Of a stretch of DNA of 64,000 nt, positions 10,865-21,615 are shown in pieces. The notes beneath the pieces are model-generated. The model did not search any database. It was not told where the DNA came from and saw only the letters and a program-made list of their open reading frames with translations. A program made the position numbers and the translations under genes. Each line of letters starts with the position of its first letter. Position 1 is the first letter of the stretch. The DNA comes from Antedon mediterranea (lineage: Eukaryota; Echinodermata; Crinoidea; Comatulida; Antedonidae), in the NCBI RefSeq assembly GCF_964355755.1, contig NC_092676.1:21434288-21498287 (forward strand), read 5' to 3'.

Positions 10865-12960
10865 TACAGTAGCCTATATCTACAAGATTTTTTAGTTGCA
10901 GGACTACTCCTTTTAGAGATAATTAATATTACAGGCATTAGAAGAAATTCTAAACCACACCTGGTGATATATAACTGAATATTAATTGATTAATTTTTAA
11001 ACAATAAAGGAAGAAGTAATCTGTGAGAGTCATGTCACTCTACAGCTACGGATGCTGATAGCAGAAACATAGCAAAAAAGTAAGTCTATACATGGTTTAT
11101 CCAAAGAAAAAAATACAAAAACATTTTTTTATTTTTTTTTTTATTATTTAGATGCATCCTCACTTAACTTAAAGACACTTTACTAGTGTCTAGACCTGCA
11201 ATTTTTTACATTTTGTAAAAATAATGCATATGTAACTTTTAAAAAATGTCTCTAAATTCTAATGCAAATTATGATAAAAAGAGAAAAACAATGCACATAA
11301 CCTAAGTAGCTCACGTCGAAAGTCCTCTAGTAGACGTTTCTAGGCCTAGGCTAGTTGGGTTTAATAGTTTTGTAGGCCTAACTAGTAAAGAGCGGTAATG
11401 TACAAACATCGTACGCTAGCTAAAGACCTAGCCTGACGTTGTCCCGTTGCTGAATTAATTGTCTTTCTTTTTTTGACAGAATCCGTTAAAAAATTTGGCT
11501 GAAAAGATATGGTTCCTTTAATTGTTTACCCTTTCACAAGATCAATCGAAGTGTGTGCATCACATCACATTATGGAAATATCAATCTGCGAGTGATGCAT
11601 GTTAGGATTTATAGCGGGACGCTAACATTATTAGAATCTTAATTTTCACATTTTGAACTTTTTACATAAAATGTAGTGTGTGACCTTAAATAATAGGTCG
11701 AAAAACGTAGGTCTATTGTCTTTAATCAACCAACAAAGCTTTATGCTAAAATTAAATGATAAATTATCTTTATATATCAAGGTATCTTGTTCAAAATCAT
11801 ACACAACTGTAACTGATTGCTTGCAGTTGCACTATAGCAATCATCACAAATTTATAAGGTTTTGACTTTACAGTTACTGTTAATAACAGGCAAATTCAGG
11901 GTAAGATTCGAAGGGGATTACAAAAAAAATAATTAATTTCACAATTTTCAGGTCCTGGTCTAGATCCCGAATCAGCCACTGAAGTCAAATTAATTTTGCC
12001 AACCTAATTTATGATATGACGTGTGTCAGTTTTTATACAAAATTGTCAGACGCAAATCCATGAGACCTATTCATTATCCTGGATTTGCTTGGTCCACCAC
12101 TGACTGTTTGTCAATGTTAGCGTTCCATATATTGCAGGGCATCATAGACATGATTGATAAACATTTTGTACTTTTTGGCGTACGGTACTATGATTTTGGG
12201 CATTCCTTGGTGGCTTAAATAAAAGGCAGCCAATAACTAATCGATTATGTACGAAACTAGTCCTACAATTCAATAAAGATTGGCTACACCTACTGTACTA
12301 AGAACCCAATCAATCATAACAGTCGCTCTGAGCTAGTGGTTCTGAGCACAGCAGCCACACACACACCGCGGTAGATAGCTCTCCTTAATTGTATAGTGGT
12401 ATAACCTCCTCACAACAGGTGAGGCTTAGCTAAAGAAGTAATATTTGTAATAAAACGACTGATTAATAAAAAATTGTACTGTGCAGTCTAAAAGGTTAAA
12501 TAATTACCCACAATATCTGATCAAAGGTTTCCTTCAAACTGCTATTGTGTTACTGTGAAAACAATTATGTTCGCCACTTCCCTATTCTGTTGGTTTTTCC
12601 ATTTTCCCAAAAATCTGGAAATTCCCTTTATGCGTCATTTGAGTTTCGAAAATAGTAAAATCCGCATTGATCAAACGATTCTGAGCTGTGTTTTTAGATT
12701 TGTAAATATTATCAATTTAAATGTAAAAATAGTCTAGATAAAAATCGCATTAATATTAAGGCTATGTTGTATTGAATTTATTTTGAATATAGTTCAATAT
12801 TGCGTAGTCTACTACGTTTTATTTTAATCAACAGTTGATGTACCTATTATCAATAATGAATTAACCCAAATCCGAGTACAGTTGGTCAGATTCAGTGCAT
12901 TTCGACGATCCAGCATTCTCTACTTCTACGGAGCGCCATTTATGCCTTTATTTACTTCAG
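10865..12960. other. Intergenic, no gene recognised
   Basis: AT-rich DNA with short spurious reading frames. TAGGCCTA-type motifs cluster around 11340-11400. Nothing codes convincingly on either strand. Confidence 0.5.
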
Positions 12961-13715
12961 TGGACCAAATTTAGCACCAGTGGAGCACAGTGATATAAAA
13001 TAGAAATAAGTCACTGAATTTTAATATCTTTTCGTGTGTTAATACACTGTGCTCAAGTGGATCCAATATGGAGCCAGGGGAGCACAGTGATATAACATAG
13101 AAATTAAGTCACTGAATTGTAATATCATTTCGTATGTTAATAGGCCTACACTGTGCTCAAGTGGACCCAATTTGGAGCCAGTGGAGCACAATGATATAAA
13201 ATTGAAAAAAGTCACTGAATTTTAATATCTTTTCGTATGTTAATACACTGTGCTCAAGTGTACCCAATTTGGAGCCAGTGGAGCACAGTGATATAAAATA
13301 GAATTAAGTCACTGAATTTTAATATCTTTTCGTATTTTAATACACTGTGCTCAAGTGAACCCAATTTGGCACCAGGAGAGCACAGTGATATAAAATAGAA
13401 ATAAGTCAGTGAATGTTAATATATTTTCGTATGTTAATACACTGTGCTCAACTGAACCTAATTTGGCGCCAGGCGAGCACAGTGATATAAAATAGAAATA
13501 AGTCACTGAATTTTAATATCTTTTCGTATGTTAATACACTGTGCTCAAGTGGACCCAATTTGGAGCCAGTGGAGCACAGTGATATAAATAGAAATAAGTC
13601 ATTGAATTTTAATATCTTTTCGTATGTTAATACACTGTGCTCACGTTGACCCAATTTGGCGCGCGCGCCAGTGAGCACAGTGATATAAAATAGAAAAAAG
13701 TCACTAAATTATATA
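12961..13715 (+). repeat. 97-bp satellite, eight units, each with self-complementary ends
   Basis: GAGCACAGTG (or GAGCACAATG) begins at 12983, 13080, 13184, 13281, 13378, 13475, 13572 and 13673, so the period is 97 bp except for copies of 104 and 101. Each unit also carries CACTGTGCTC, the reverse complement of GAGCACAGTG, and so can form a hairpin. The 104-bp unit contains an extra GGCCTA that turns TA into TAGGCCTA at 13141-13148. The last unit has a (GC)n expansion. Confidence 0.92.
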
Positions 13716-13754
13716 TACTGGTGAAGAAAGGATCGTTGTGGCATTTCAGGCAAT

Positions 13755-14500
13755 GGTTAGTCCCAGTGAAAGACGTGATATTGAAATTAAACCTGGATAG
13801 CAATGGACGGAGATAAAAGAATCAGTACGCAACCAATTTAATATGCATAATGTATATGTGTAATTCATGTCAGGTGAAAGGGAGTTACAACACTTCTCTG
13901 AATTTGAAAATCCTAACGGTGCCATTGTAGATGTCATCCAACAACAACCAAAACACAAATACAAATTAGACTCTAAGAAACACAATTATAATTTCACTCG
14001 GAAGATGACCGTACCGTTTACACGAGAGGAAATTATCAATAAAACCGACCCTGTGGATGGTTCAGATATGCTGTTGCTGTTAAAAACGTCGACGGTGATG
14101 ATAACACTTGGCTTGGATCACGCGGAAAATGTCGTATACAAACTAGTGATGGGGAATGGCCGGTATCGTACCACGGAACCAAAATGAAGAACAAAGGCGG
14201 TTTGAAATATAGATGAGTCGGAGATTATTGATGGAGTCACACAGCAGTCCATCGCTGGACATCATTGATGAATTATACGCCGAGGAATTTGTGCATAACA
14301 GAACAAAATACAAGATAGCTTTTCAGAACAGAATCAATCCAGACATCGATGGTGATCACATGAAAATTATTTCCGAAGAACATACACGTGATGGGGCTGA
14401 ATGCTGGGTCTCGCCACTGGAAGACCAGGTGAACAAAATACATGATGTCAGACCATATGGTATCATAAAAAAATTAAGACTGACAATAATCCCAAAAACT
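13755..14500 (+). pseudogene. Decayed copy of the ubiquitin-like/ART-like gene at 22772
   Basis: Segments in all three frames match the intact protein in order: part of the Ubl domain (TEIKESVRNQF, then NPNGAIVDVI), the RPCGWFRYAVAVKNV block, the WPVSYHGTKM block, SSPSLDIIDELYAEEF, YKIAFQNRINPDI and YDVRPYGII-like HDVRPYGII. The copy carries in-frame stops at about 13797, 13861 and 14060, and a frameshift in the GVYSSP motif at about 14235. An AATAAA and a short A-run follow at 14558-14590. It is divergent, so it is an old duplicate. It starts directly after the 97-bp satellite. Confidence 0.8.
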
Positions 14501-14599
14501 ACACTCAGTTGGGGTAAGAAAAACAAAACAGACTTTGAATATGTTATTTTATAGTTTTAATAAAGTTAATCACTTCCGCAGAAAAAAAAACACGAAAAT

Positions 14600-16660
14600 A
14601 AATAATGTTTTGACCATTTTTTGCTATAAATTACGGGTTTTGTTCAGGTAAATTCATTTTTTTTGCAATATAATTTTTGGTGTGGATAACTATTATGTTA
14701 CATTAAAATGGCATATTCAACAAAAAAATGAATTATTTTTTAGGGGACATACATCTTTAATGGTCAGATTTATTCAGAATCATTCCATTTTCCATGTAGG
14801 CCTAGTGAACATTTTGAGGTACACGATAAATGGATTCATTTACAATGTATTCGTTTATTAATACATTTAATACGTTTAATAATATTTATACAAGATAACA
14901 TAACACATTCAGAAATAATGTTGGCAATTTAGTCCTGTTTGTAACATTTGTAATTTATTCAAGATGTATTGTAAAAATGAACTTGAAGAAATTAAGATTT
15001 ATAAATCAGACTTTAAATGGGTTATTTTGTAGTTTTAATAAAGTTAATACGTCTTTAAATATTCCAGGCGTTCATCTACAATATTCATAATAAGGCAGTT
15101 AGATGTTAAGAAGGTACATTGGGAGGTTGTGTAAATCGTAGAATATCCATTTGATACAAAAGCGAGGAGGAACAATACCATTATAGCCTTTAAACATTAT
15201 TTTTAATCAACTCCACTTCTGTGGGTGTTCTCCACACATAAGTAGTAATATAAATCAATACCTTCATGTTGGTAACAAATTCTAATATCGGATGTTAAAT
15301 CATTGGTACAGTAGTATAAGTATGATATTAAGTGATCATTTATCCATGACTTTTAATAACATTTTCCATCGTAAAATGATTTTAAAGGTTTCCAAAAAGT
15401 TTCATTTTATGTCTTCAACACGTATTATATACTGTTACATACTGCTGACTGTAATAGCACCGGTGGTAATAGTACATTTCGGAGATGACGATAAGGCATA
15501 GAAAACAGCCCTAAGAAATGTAAAAAAAAAATCCGCTTGTGACGTCAGACCATTTGTCAAAATATAATGATAATAATATTAGTCATTTGAATGTTTGAAG
15601 TTGTATGGTTTTTTATTGATAAAATTCTGTATTTAAAAATGCAACCATTTCGATCTTTTTTCAAATTCTATACATTGTCTATAATTCATCAAATATCCTG
15701 TAATTTGCACTTTACAGTTGGATGTATTAAAATAAAACAATAACGTTTCACTTGAGATTAAATTCTTTTAAGACTAGAACGATTTGTGGACAGTAACTCC
15801 ATGTGATTTCGGTGGCATTTCTTACTTTTGTTTGCCTGAGCAACTTGCTTATAGTGGGCATGCTCAGACTAACAATGGTGATAGGATGGTTTGATTTGAT
15901 TAAGCCTAGGCTAAGATTATACGATGGCGGTTTATTTGAATAAAATAACTCGTATCTAACTCTCCTATTATTACTTTTGTTCAAGTAAATGTACATTTAT
16001 AGGTATGTATTATAAATATTTGTTTGTTAGGGTTTTCTAAATATCATTTTATTATCGTAAAAAAAAATCATACAAATATACATCATTTTACAGAAAATTT
16101 AATAAGGAAAATTTGTTTTTTAGAAACATATTTTTATACATTTATGATAAAATAATGAAATTAATGTTTGGAAAAAAATTCAACTTCCTGGAGTATTTCA
16201 AAAATGCTGTTTTGAAAAGAATACGGTTGAGGGGAAATGGCTCTCTCTATGGAATTTGGTACTAAGAGGGTAAACATGTTTTCTTTTTTTATATATGCAA
16301 TATTCTAATCATCCGAATGTTTGCATAATATGTATTTCTGCAAATGTATGTAAATTACATTACATTGTTTACATTTTTTTATTTTACAAAGCATAAGCCT
16401 TGTTGGTGGCAGACTAGATAAAAACGATTAAATCAGAATCATTTTAGCAACAGAACGGCTTTGCAGGTTAATTTCAACGTCACAATAGAATCCGGTCATG
16501 CCTCAATTATAACAGTGTGAAGTAACTACAAGGTAGATTATTATACTAGGCCTAATCATGGAAGAAAGGCGGTTGACCATTTTCTGATACAATGGACTAG
16601 TTATTTGTTTGGTTTGGCTAGTATACTATTAAAAGTATTTCGGTTTTCGGCAGTTTAAGG
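14600..16660. other. Intergenic, no gene recognised
   Basis: AT-rich. A segment around 15010-15050 repeats 14529-14572 (GACTTT... ending TTTTAATAAAGTTAAT), suggesting an ancient local duplication of the pseudogene's tail. No coding exon found. Confidence 0.45.
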
Positions 16661-16666
16661 CTAATA

Positions 16667-16727
16667 ATGATGTTACAAAAAGGCGATGTGGAAGAAAACC
16701 AGAAAAGCAAATCATTTGTACAAAAAG
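16667..16727 (+). CDS. SLC17-like exon 1 (start)
   Basis: It starts MMLQKGDVEENQKSK, a short hydrophilic cytosolic N-terminus. The donor is AAAAG/GTATGA. The second ATG three bases on would give a product one residue shorter. Confidence 0.75.
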
Positions 16728-19700
16728 GTATGAATTATATCCGTGACAAATATTACTATTGTAACTTATTAACTTGTCTAACCAGCCTGGTTTATTATGT
16801 CACGTATTTCTTTACCTGGTAGGCTACGCCTATTCATGCTATTAGGCCTATTCATGGACGTGTCGTTAATTTATGCTTTAAACAATCAGGAAATTCATTT
16901 TAACGGCGATTGTAATAATATTATGTACTCAATTGGTAAATGATCATCATCATCAGTAATGTTTTTATTTTCTTTTTTTTTCTTCTACAGATTTGCCGCC
17001 TCGGTTACACATTCGATATATCATTGTACTCATGTGCTGTGTTTCAAATATTTTAAACTACATCATTCGTACAAATTGGAGCATTATCATCGTACGTCAA
17101 CCAAACAAAAACAAAGTTACAGTAAAATAATGTGGAAAAGTGTCCCCTAAATAGAAGAATAGACGCTGAATATCATTTCTTTTTGATACAATGATCAATC
17201 ATGCATTTATAAATTGTATAATTGTGATTTTATAAATAAATATATTCGGCTGTTCTTTACAACACACCTAAATTGACCTACAACTTTTAAACAAATTTTT
17301 ATTACAGGAAAACGCATTTGAATGGGACATTAAAACGCAACAAGTCATCTTAGGCGCATTCTACTACGGGTACTTTGTTACACCAATACTCGGTGGATGG
17401 TTGGTTGGTAAATACGGCGGGTTCTATGTGTTATTTATTGCTTCGACTATGTCTTCTCTAATAGCTCTATTTTCTCCATTTACTGCAAGATGTGGAATCA
17501 GCCCGTTGGTAATAAGTAGAATATTTGATGGATTTGCACAGGTAGGCCTCAGTATTTTGTAATTGTTATCGTCTATGATATGCCTATCTTAAAAATCTAG
17601 TTATATAATCAATCATTGTTTTTCTACCGGCAAACAGGGCCTAGGTTATGTTTCAACAATGGGTATTATAAGAAAATGGGCGAAATTAAATGAACGTAGT
17701 ACATTTGTGTCAATTTCAACTTCAGGTAAGCAAAAAGTACACTCGACTGCAACTTTAGTATAACATTTTGAACTTACATAGACACAACACTGATGAATTG
17801 CGGACGGGTAATAAGACATATAGGACACATGCGCAGATGACAGCGCACAATCCCATCCCTTATACGATTAACAAGGTTAGCTTAGGCATAGTAGGCTGGC
17901 TCTATAAACATTTATCCCAGCTGGTAGTAGTAGAAAATAAAATACCATTGTTTAAGTTATTGATGCTTTACATAATAGACAAAATAAATTAGTCCCTTCC
18001 TGGACAAACAGCGATCCTAACAGATAAAATATTATTCCTCTGATTATTTGCTAAATATATAATACTTGTTACTGTTTAATTTCAAATCACCGTTTAAGTT
18101 TGAGCGCATATGATGCAACTACTTTAAAAACAACATTTGTGTTTTGATGTTTTGTTTAGGCTACAGTGCAGGAGCAATTGTATCTAGCTACGTATCGCCA
18201 TTACTTATCACGTCACCGATTTTTGGAGGATGGCCATCTACATTTTATATATTTGGTAAGAGGCACTGACGCCACTCTATTTTCTAGACGGTTTTGTATT
18301 CCTATTATGTTTGGTACAATCCGTGTGTCATCGGGAACCACCTACAAAAACCACATTTTATCGGTACGGTTTTTCTTGTTTCAACTTTATTTACACACTA
18401 TCATAGACTAAAGTTTCATATTTGTAAACTATTTATTTCTATTTCAGGTATTACTGGAATCATATGGTGTTTATGCTGGTGGATTGTGGGATCGAGTGAC
18501 GTAACAAGTAATCGCTGGGTATCTGAATTTGAGAAAGAATCAATAAAAGAATCTCAATCAAAAGGGATGCAAACCACAGAGGTGAAATAATTGCATATTT
18601 TCATTTTAACAGTTTCTGCCAGAAGACTTGATACCCAGTGCTAGATACTATGATCATTCTGTAAGTTTGCTTATTTTTTTACTTAAAGGTTGACAGAGTA
18701 AATTGGAAGGAGTTAGCTATGTCAGCACCAGTATTGTCAATAAGTGTATTTTTTGTTGGAATTGATTTCGGTCTCTATCTACTGAGTGCAGATATCCCTA
18801 TCTTTTTTGAAACAATATTACAGTTTGACATTAAAATGGTAAGACAACAAAGAATGTATATTCCACTAGATAATTACCCTCCTCTTGAATAAGAAAAGAA
18901 ACAAAAGAAAAATGATATACAGGTGTAACATGTTAATAGATACAGTATGTTAGTTCTTGCATACAGGAACCACATAAGGAATTTTCTCTCCGTATTACTT
19001 TATTTCTGAAAAAACAATGGGCTGCACGAGTTCTTGAGTTCTGATTTGTTAGACATTTTATCTCGTCATAAAAAAGTATATCAATATAATTATGACGTGT
19101 GTGTGTGCGTTTGTATATGTATGTATATGAGTATTATTTATTATTACTATGTTAAAGAAAGAAAAAAAAATGTTATTAAATGTATATCTCTGGCTAATTT
19201 GATTAATACAATTATATTAGTTAGATTAGTTACATAATTGTGGAAAACACAGCATTTACCAAATTAATTAATTATTCACTTTAAAAAAAATGGAATTAAT
19301 AATTTATAGTTTTTAATATTGTTTGATCACTGTAAGTTACTTTATTTAAACGTTCATATAATGTTGATACCTATTACTTTATATTTAAGTGATTTGTGTT
19401 ATGGTTGTATTTTTTTAAATGAATAAAAAAAATATATATATATATATATAATTATGACGAATACATTCGTGGACACGCAAACGAGAGTTCGTATGATCCA
19501 TCGTGATTGTTAAAACTACTTACGGATGCATTTGTGGGAACCAAATTTAAAATAATGAAATAATGCTCTTACTTTTTTTTTGTTAAATATTAATATTGAT
19601 CATCTTCATCTTAATTTATTTTTAAATATTAGTCAATAAAATAAGGAAAATCATTTATTTCATGTAGAGTGGCTATTTGCTATCTGTTGCCCAGTTTGTA

Positions 19701-20839
19701 TATTTCATTGCAATTATTTTTGGAGGAGTTGTTGCGGACAAATTAATTAATCATACTGAAATCAGCAAAATACATATACGAAAGTTATTTGTCAGTTGTA
19801 AGTATTATTTTAGATCATTTTTGACGCATTTTCTTTCTTTCATTCTTTTGTTTTATTCTTTTTACCTCTCTTTTCTTACCTTCTCTTTTCTTACATTTTT
19901 TCCAATTGTCCTTGTTACTTTCTTTTTCATTTCCTTTCTTTTCTTTTTTCCTTTCTTTTTACTTCTTTACTTTTTTTTCCTTTTCTTCCTTTTTTTTTGT
20001 TTTCCCTTTATCTTTTTTTCCTTTTCTTATATATTTTTTTCTTTTTCCATTTAATTTTTGTTCCCTTTTATGTCTTTTCTTTCTTTCCGCCTTCCTTATT
20101 TAATAAGAGTTAAGTTCAAAGTTGATTAAATTAACACGTATCATTCCTTTCTCCTGCAGTTCTTGGCTTACAATCAATTCTTCTTATTCTGATTGGATAT
20201 GTGCATCATGTTTGGATCGCAGCAGTACTTATGATCATTGCATTCGGGTTGTATGGTGTTTGTATGACCACAATCTGTGCAAATGCATTGGATATTGCAC
20301 CCAATCATTCAGCTTTAGTAATCGGGATTGCCTTAACGTTTTCTGGGCTTACGGGGGTTATTGGCCCAGCAGTGGTTGGAGCTTTTACACAAACACATGT
20401 AAGTAGGCCCAAAACAGGTACATTTTTAACCTTAACTACCCTGAGAACTACGCTCGTTTGTCCCTGTTGATCATTCTTGAAATCAGACCCGTTTTTTCTA
20501 AACTAGATTTTAATTTATTCATGAAAGGAGCGCAAATAACATCCTGCGGGATGGAGAAAGACAAAATAATGTAAACGATTTCCCATAACATAGTAAAATT
20601 AAATTTGAATTCGAACAATTTAACAATTATTTCCATTGCAACGCCCAGCTCATTTGAGACCTACTTTAATTATGTTTCAGAATACGATGATTCAATGGCG
20701 TAGCGTATTTTGGATTATAGCTGGCGTACAGACTGTAGGGCTGCTTTGTTTTTTGGTCTTTGGTAGTGCTGAGATACAGGAATGGGCGAAACCTACCGAT
20801 AATTCAGCTGAAACGACCTCTTTGATAAAGCCATATTGA
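16667..20839 (+). CDS. SLC17-family anion transporter (sialin/VGLUT-like), 10 exons, complete
   Basis: SLC17 proteins are 12-helix major-facilitator carriers for organic or inorganic anions in lysosomal, vesicular or plasma membranes. Exons 16667-16727, 16991-17121, 17308-17541, 17638-17725, 18160-18255, 18448-18581, 18689-18838, 19668-19797, 20160-20398 and 20681-20839 join in frame to 473 residues, close to the usual 470-580. Family marks: LPPRLHIRYIIVLMCC (TM1), LGAFYYGYFVTPILGG (TM2), RKWAKLNERST (cytosolic loop, compared with SKWAPPLERSR), GGWPSTFYIFG, VNWKELAMSAPV (compared with IPWRSILTSLPV), NALDIAPNHSALVIGI (compared with NHLDIAPRYASILMGI) and a short tail. Two adjacent in-frame ATGs open exon 1. 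The conserved acidic residue of the VEG/GEG motif is Gln142 here. The substrate cannot be read from sequence. Confidence 0.9.
16991..17121 (+). CDS. SLC17-like exon 2 (TM1)
   Basis: The acceptor is TTCTTCTACAG and the donor is GTTACA/GTAAAA, chosen because phase 0 is then shared with exon 3. It encodes the first membrane helix and the start of the first luminal loop. Confidence 0.82.
17308..17541 (+). CDS. SLC17-like exon 3 (TM2-TM4)
   Basis: The acceptor is TTTTTATTACAG and the donor is GCACAG/GTAGGC. It encodes FEWDIKTQQVILGAFYYGYF and the following helices, ending ISRIFDGFAQ. The Arg corresponding to the conserved TM4 Arg is kept. Confidence 0.92.
17638..17725 (+). CDS. SLC17-like exon 4 (TM4 end and cytosolic loop)
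   Basis: The acceptor is GGCAAACAG and the donor is TTCAG/GTAAGC. It encodes GLGYVSTMGIIRKWAKLNER, the counterpart of the family's loop with W-A-P-P-x-E-R. Confidence 0.9.
18160..18255 (+). CDS. SLC17-like exon 5 (TM5-TM6)
   Basis: The acceptor is TTTTGTTTAG and the donor is TTTG/GTAAGAG. It encodes GYSAGAIVSSYVSPLL and GGWPSTFYIFG. Confidence 0.9.
18448..18581 (+). CDS. SLC17-like exon 6 (TM6 and central loop)
   Basis: The acceptor is TTCTATTTCAG and the donor is ACAGAG/GTGAAA. It encodes GITGIIWCLCWWIVGSSD and a charged loop with NRWVSEFEKE, like the family's H-x-x-I-x-x-x-E-x-x-Y-I segment. Confidence 0.87.
18689..18838 (+). CDS. SLC17-like exon 7 (TM7)
   Basis: The acceptor is TTACTTAAAG and the donor is AAAATG/GTAAGA. 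It encodes VNWKELAMSAPVLSISVFF and ends LQFDIKM, the counterpart of LGFNI before TM8. Confidence 0.9.
19429..19451. repeat. (AT)n microsatellite
   Basis: A run of alternating TA after a short A-tract in SLC17-like intron 7. Confidence 0.8.
19668..19797 (+). CDS. SLC17-like exon 8 (TM8 region)
   Basis: The acceptor is TTCATGTAG and the donor is CAGTT/GTAAGT. It encodes SGYLLSVAQFVYFIAIIFGG, then VVADKLINH and IRKLF, matching the family's G-x-x-A-D-x-L and R-K-x-F pattern. Confidence 0.88.
19810..20100 (+). repeat. Polypyrimidine tract (T/C) in intron 8
   Basis: About 290 bases are almost wholly T and C on the plus strand. The reading frames it creates (Phe/Leu/Ser only) are spurious. It lies upstream of the exon 9 acceptor. 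Confidence 0.9.
20160..20398 (+). CDS. SLC17-like exon 9 (TM9-TM11)
   Basis: The acceptor is TTTCTCCTGCAG and the donor is ACACAT/GTAAGT. It encodes NALDIAPNHSALVIGI and LTGVIGPAVVGAFT, the most diagnostic C-terminal blocks of SLC17. Confidence 0.92.
20681..20839 (+). CDS. SLC17-like exon 10 (TM12 and tail, stop TGA)
   Basis: The acceptor is TTATGTTTCAG. It encodes QWRSVFWIIAGVQTVGLL, then SAEIQEWAKP and a short polar tail ending IKPY. Confidence 0.92.
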   Translation, partial: NTMIQWRSVFWIIAGVQTVGLLCFLVFGSAEIQEWAKPTDNSAETTSLIKPY

Positions 20840-20848
20840 CAGTATACT

Positions 20849-21100
20849 GGCAAGTGGCAAAGTGATGATACAGGCAATACCTACATAGTGATCACACTGT
20901 CAACGAAATGACAATACTCTTAATACAAAGTGATCACATTGTCAACGCAGAGTGACAATATATGGCAAGTGGCAAAGTGATAATACAGGCAATGCATAGT
21001 GATCACACTGTCAACGAAGTGACAATACTGATAAAAGTGATCACATTGTCAACGCAGAGTGACAATACTGCCAATTATACAAAGTGATCACAATGTCAAT
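20849..21100 (+). repeat. 115-bp tandem duplication rich in GTGATCAC palindromes, 3' of the SLC17-like stop
   Basis: GGCAAGTGGCAAAGTGAT begins at 20849 and again at 20964. Each unit contains two subunits of the form AGTGATCACAYTGTCAACG, and a further partial subunit follows. The array starts ten bases after the stop codon, so it probably lies in the 3' UTR. Confidence 0.88.
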
Positions 21101-21129
21101 AATTGTAGAGAGCCACTATATCGACTTAT

Positions 21130-21342
21130 AAAGCCTGTTTTCCTGTCGACGTTATTCGACGCTATCGTCGTTGATCGTTAACAGTTCAACGACGATCGTT
21201 TGGAAACGATCAAGTTGAAATGATAACGATAACGAGTACCTTTTCCTGTAGGCTAAATCGTTAACATTTCAATGTTTACGTAGAAGATTGCCGATTATTG
21301 TTAACGATAGCATCGAATAACGTCGACAGGAAAACAGGCTTT
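21130..21342. mobile_element. MITE with 38-bp terminal inverted repeats
   Basis: The left end begins AAAGCCTGTTTTCCTGTCGA. The right end is its reverse complement, with one mismatch over about 38 bp. The element is 213 bp and the interior is rich in AACGAT motifs. No convincing target duplication is seen next to the ends, so the superfamily is not assigned. Confidence 0.85.
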
Positions 21343-21563
21343 CACACCTGATTCTTGTCATTTGATTGGAGGATTATTGGTCACATGATATTAAAATAAG
21401 TACTAGCCTACATTTAATACTTACATCATCTAGCTTGCAATGTTGGTATATTCTCGTTGAATATTTTTTAATATGGACTTAATTATTGTTGCACAATAAA
21501 CAACACCAGGCTCGGCAAGGCGTGGCAGACTGAAAATCAACCTGTGTGCGCCGTCTTGAAAAA

Positions 21564-21615
21564 ATGAAACTCTGCCTTTTGCTAATGCTTTGGACTTTAC
21601 CTATACTCGTTAAAG
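21564..21615 (+). CDS. Possible signal-peptide exon (weak)
   Basis: An ATG followed by MKLCLLLMLWTLPILV looks like a secretory signal, then a possible donor AAA/GTAGGT. No partner exon could be matched, so this may be chance. Confidence 0.2.

Noticed and set aside
12310-12400. Possible second tRNA-like or SINE segment (AGCTAGTGGTTCTGAGC)
   Set aside because: Only an A-box-like string; no anticodon arm or B-box in register.
14558-14590. AATAAA plus A-run as proof that the decayed copy is a processed retrocopy
   Set aside because: The A-run is short, the tail does not resemble the 3' flank of the intact gene, and no target duplication is visible; the parent is intronless in its CDS, so intron loss cannot be tested.
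19677-20103. Phe/Leu-rich frames resembling membrane proteins
   Set aside because: Beyond the exon 8 donor they are translations of a T/C homopurine-homopyrimidine tract in an intron.
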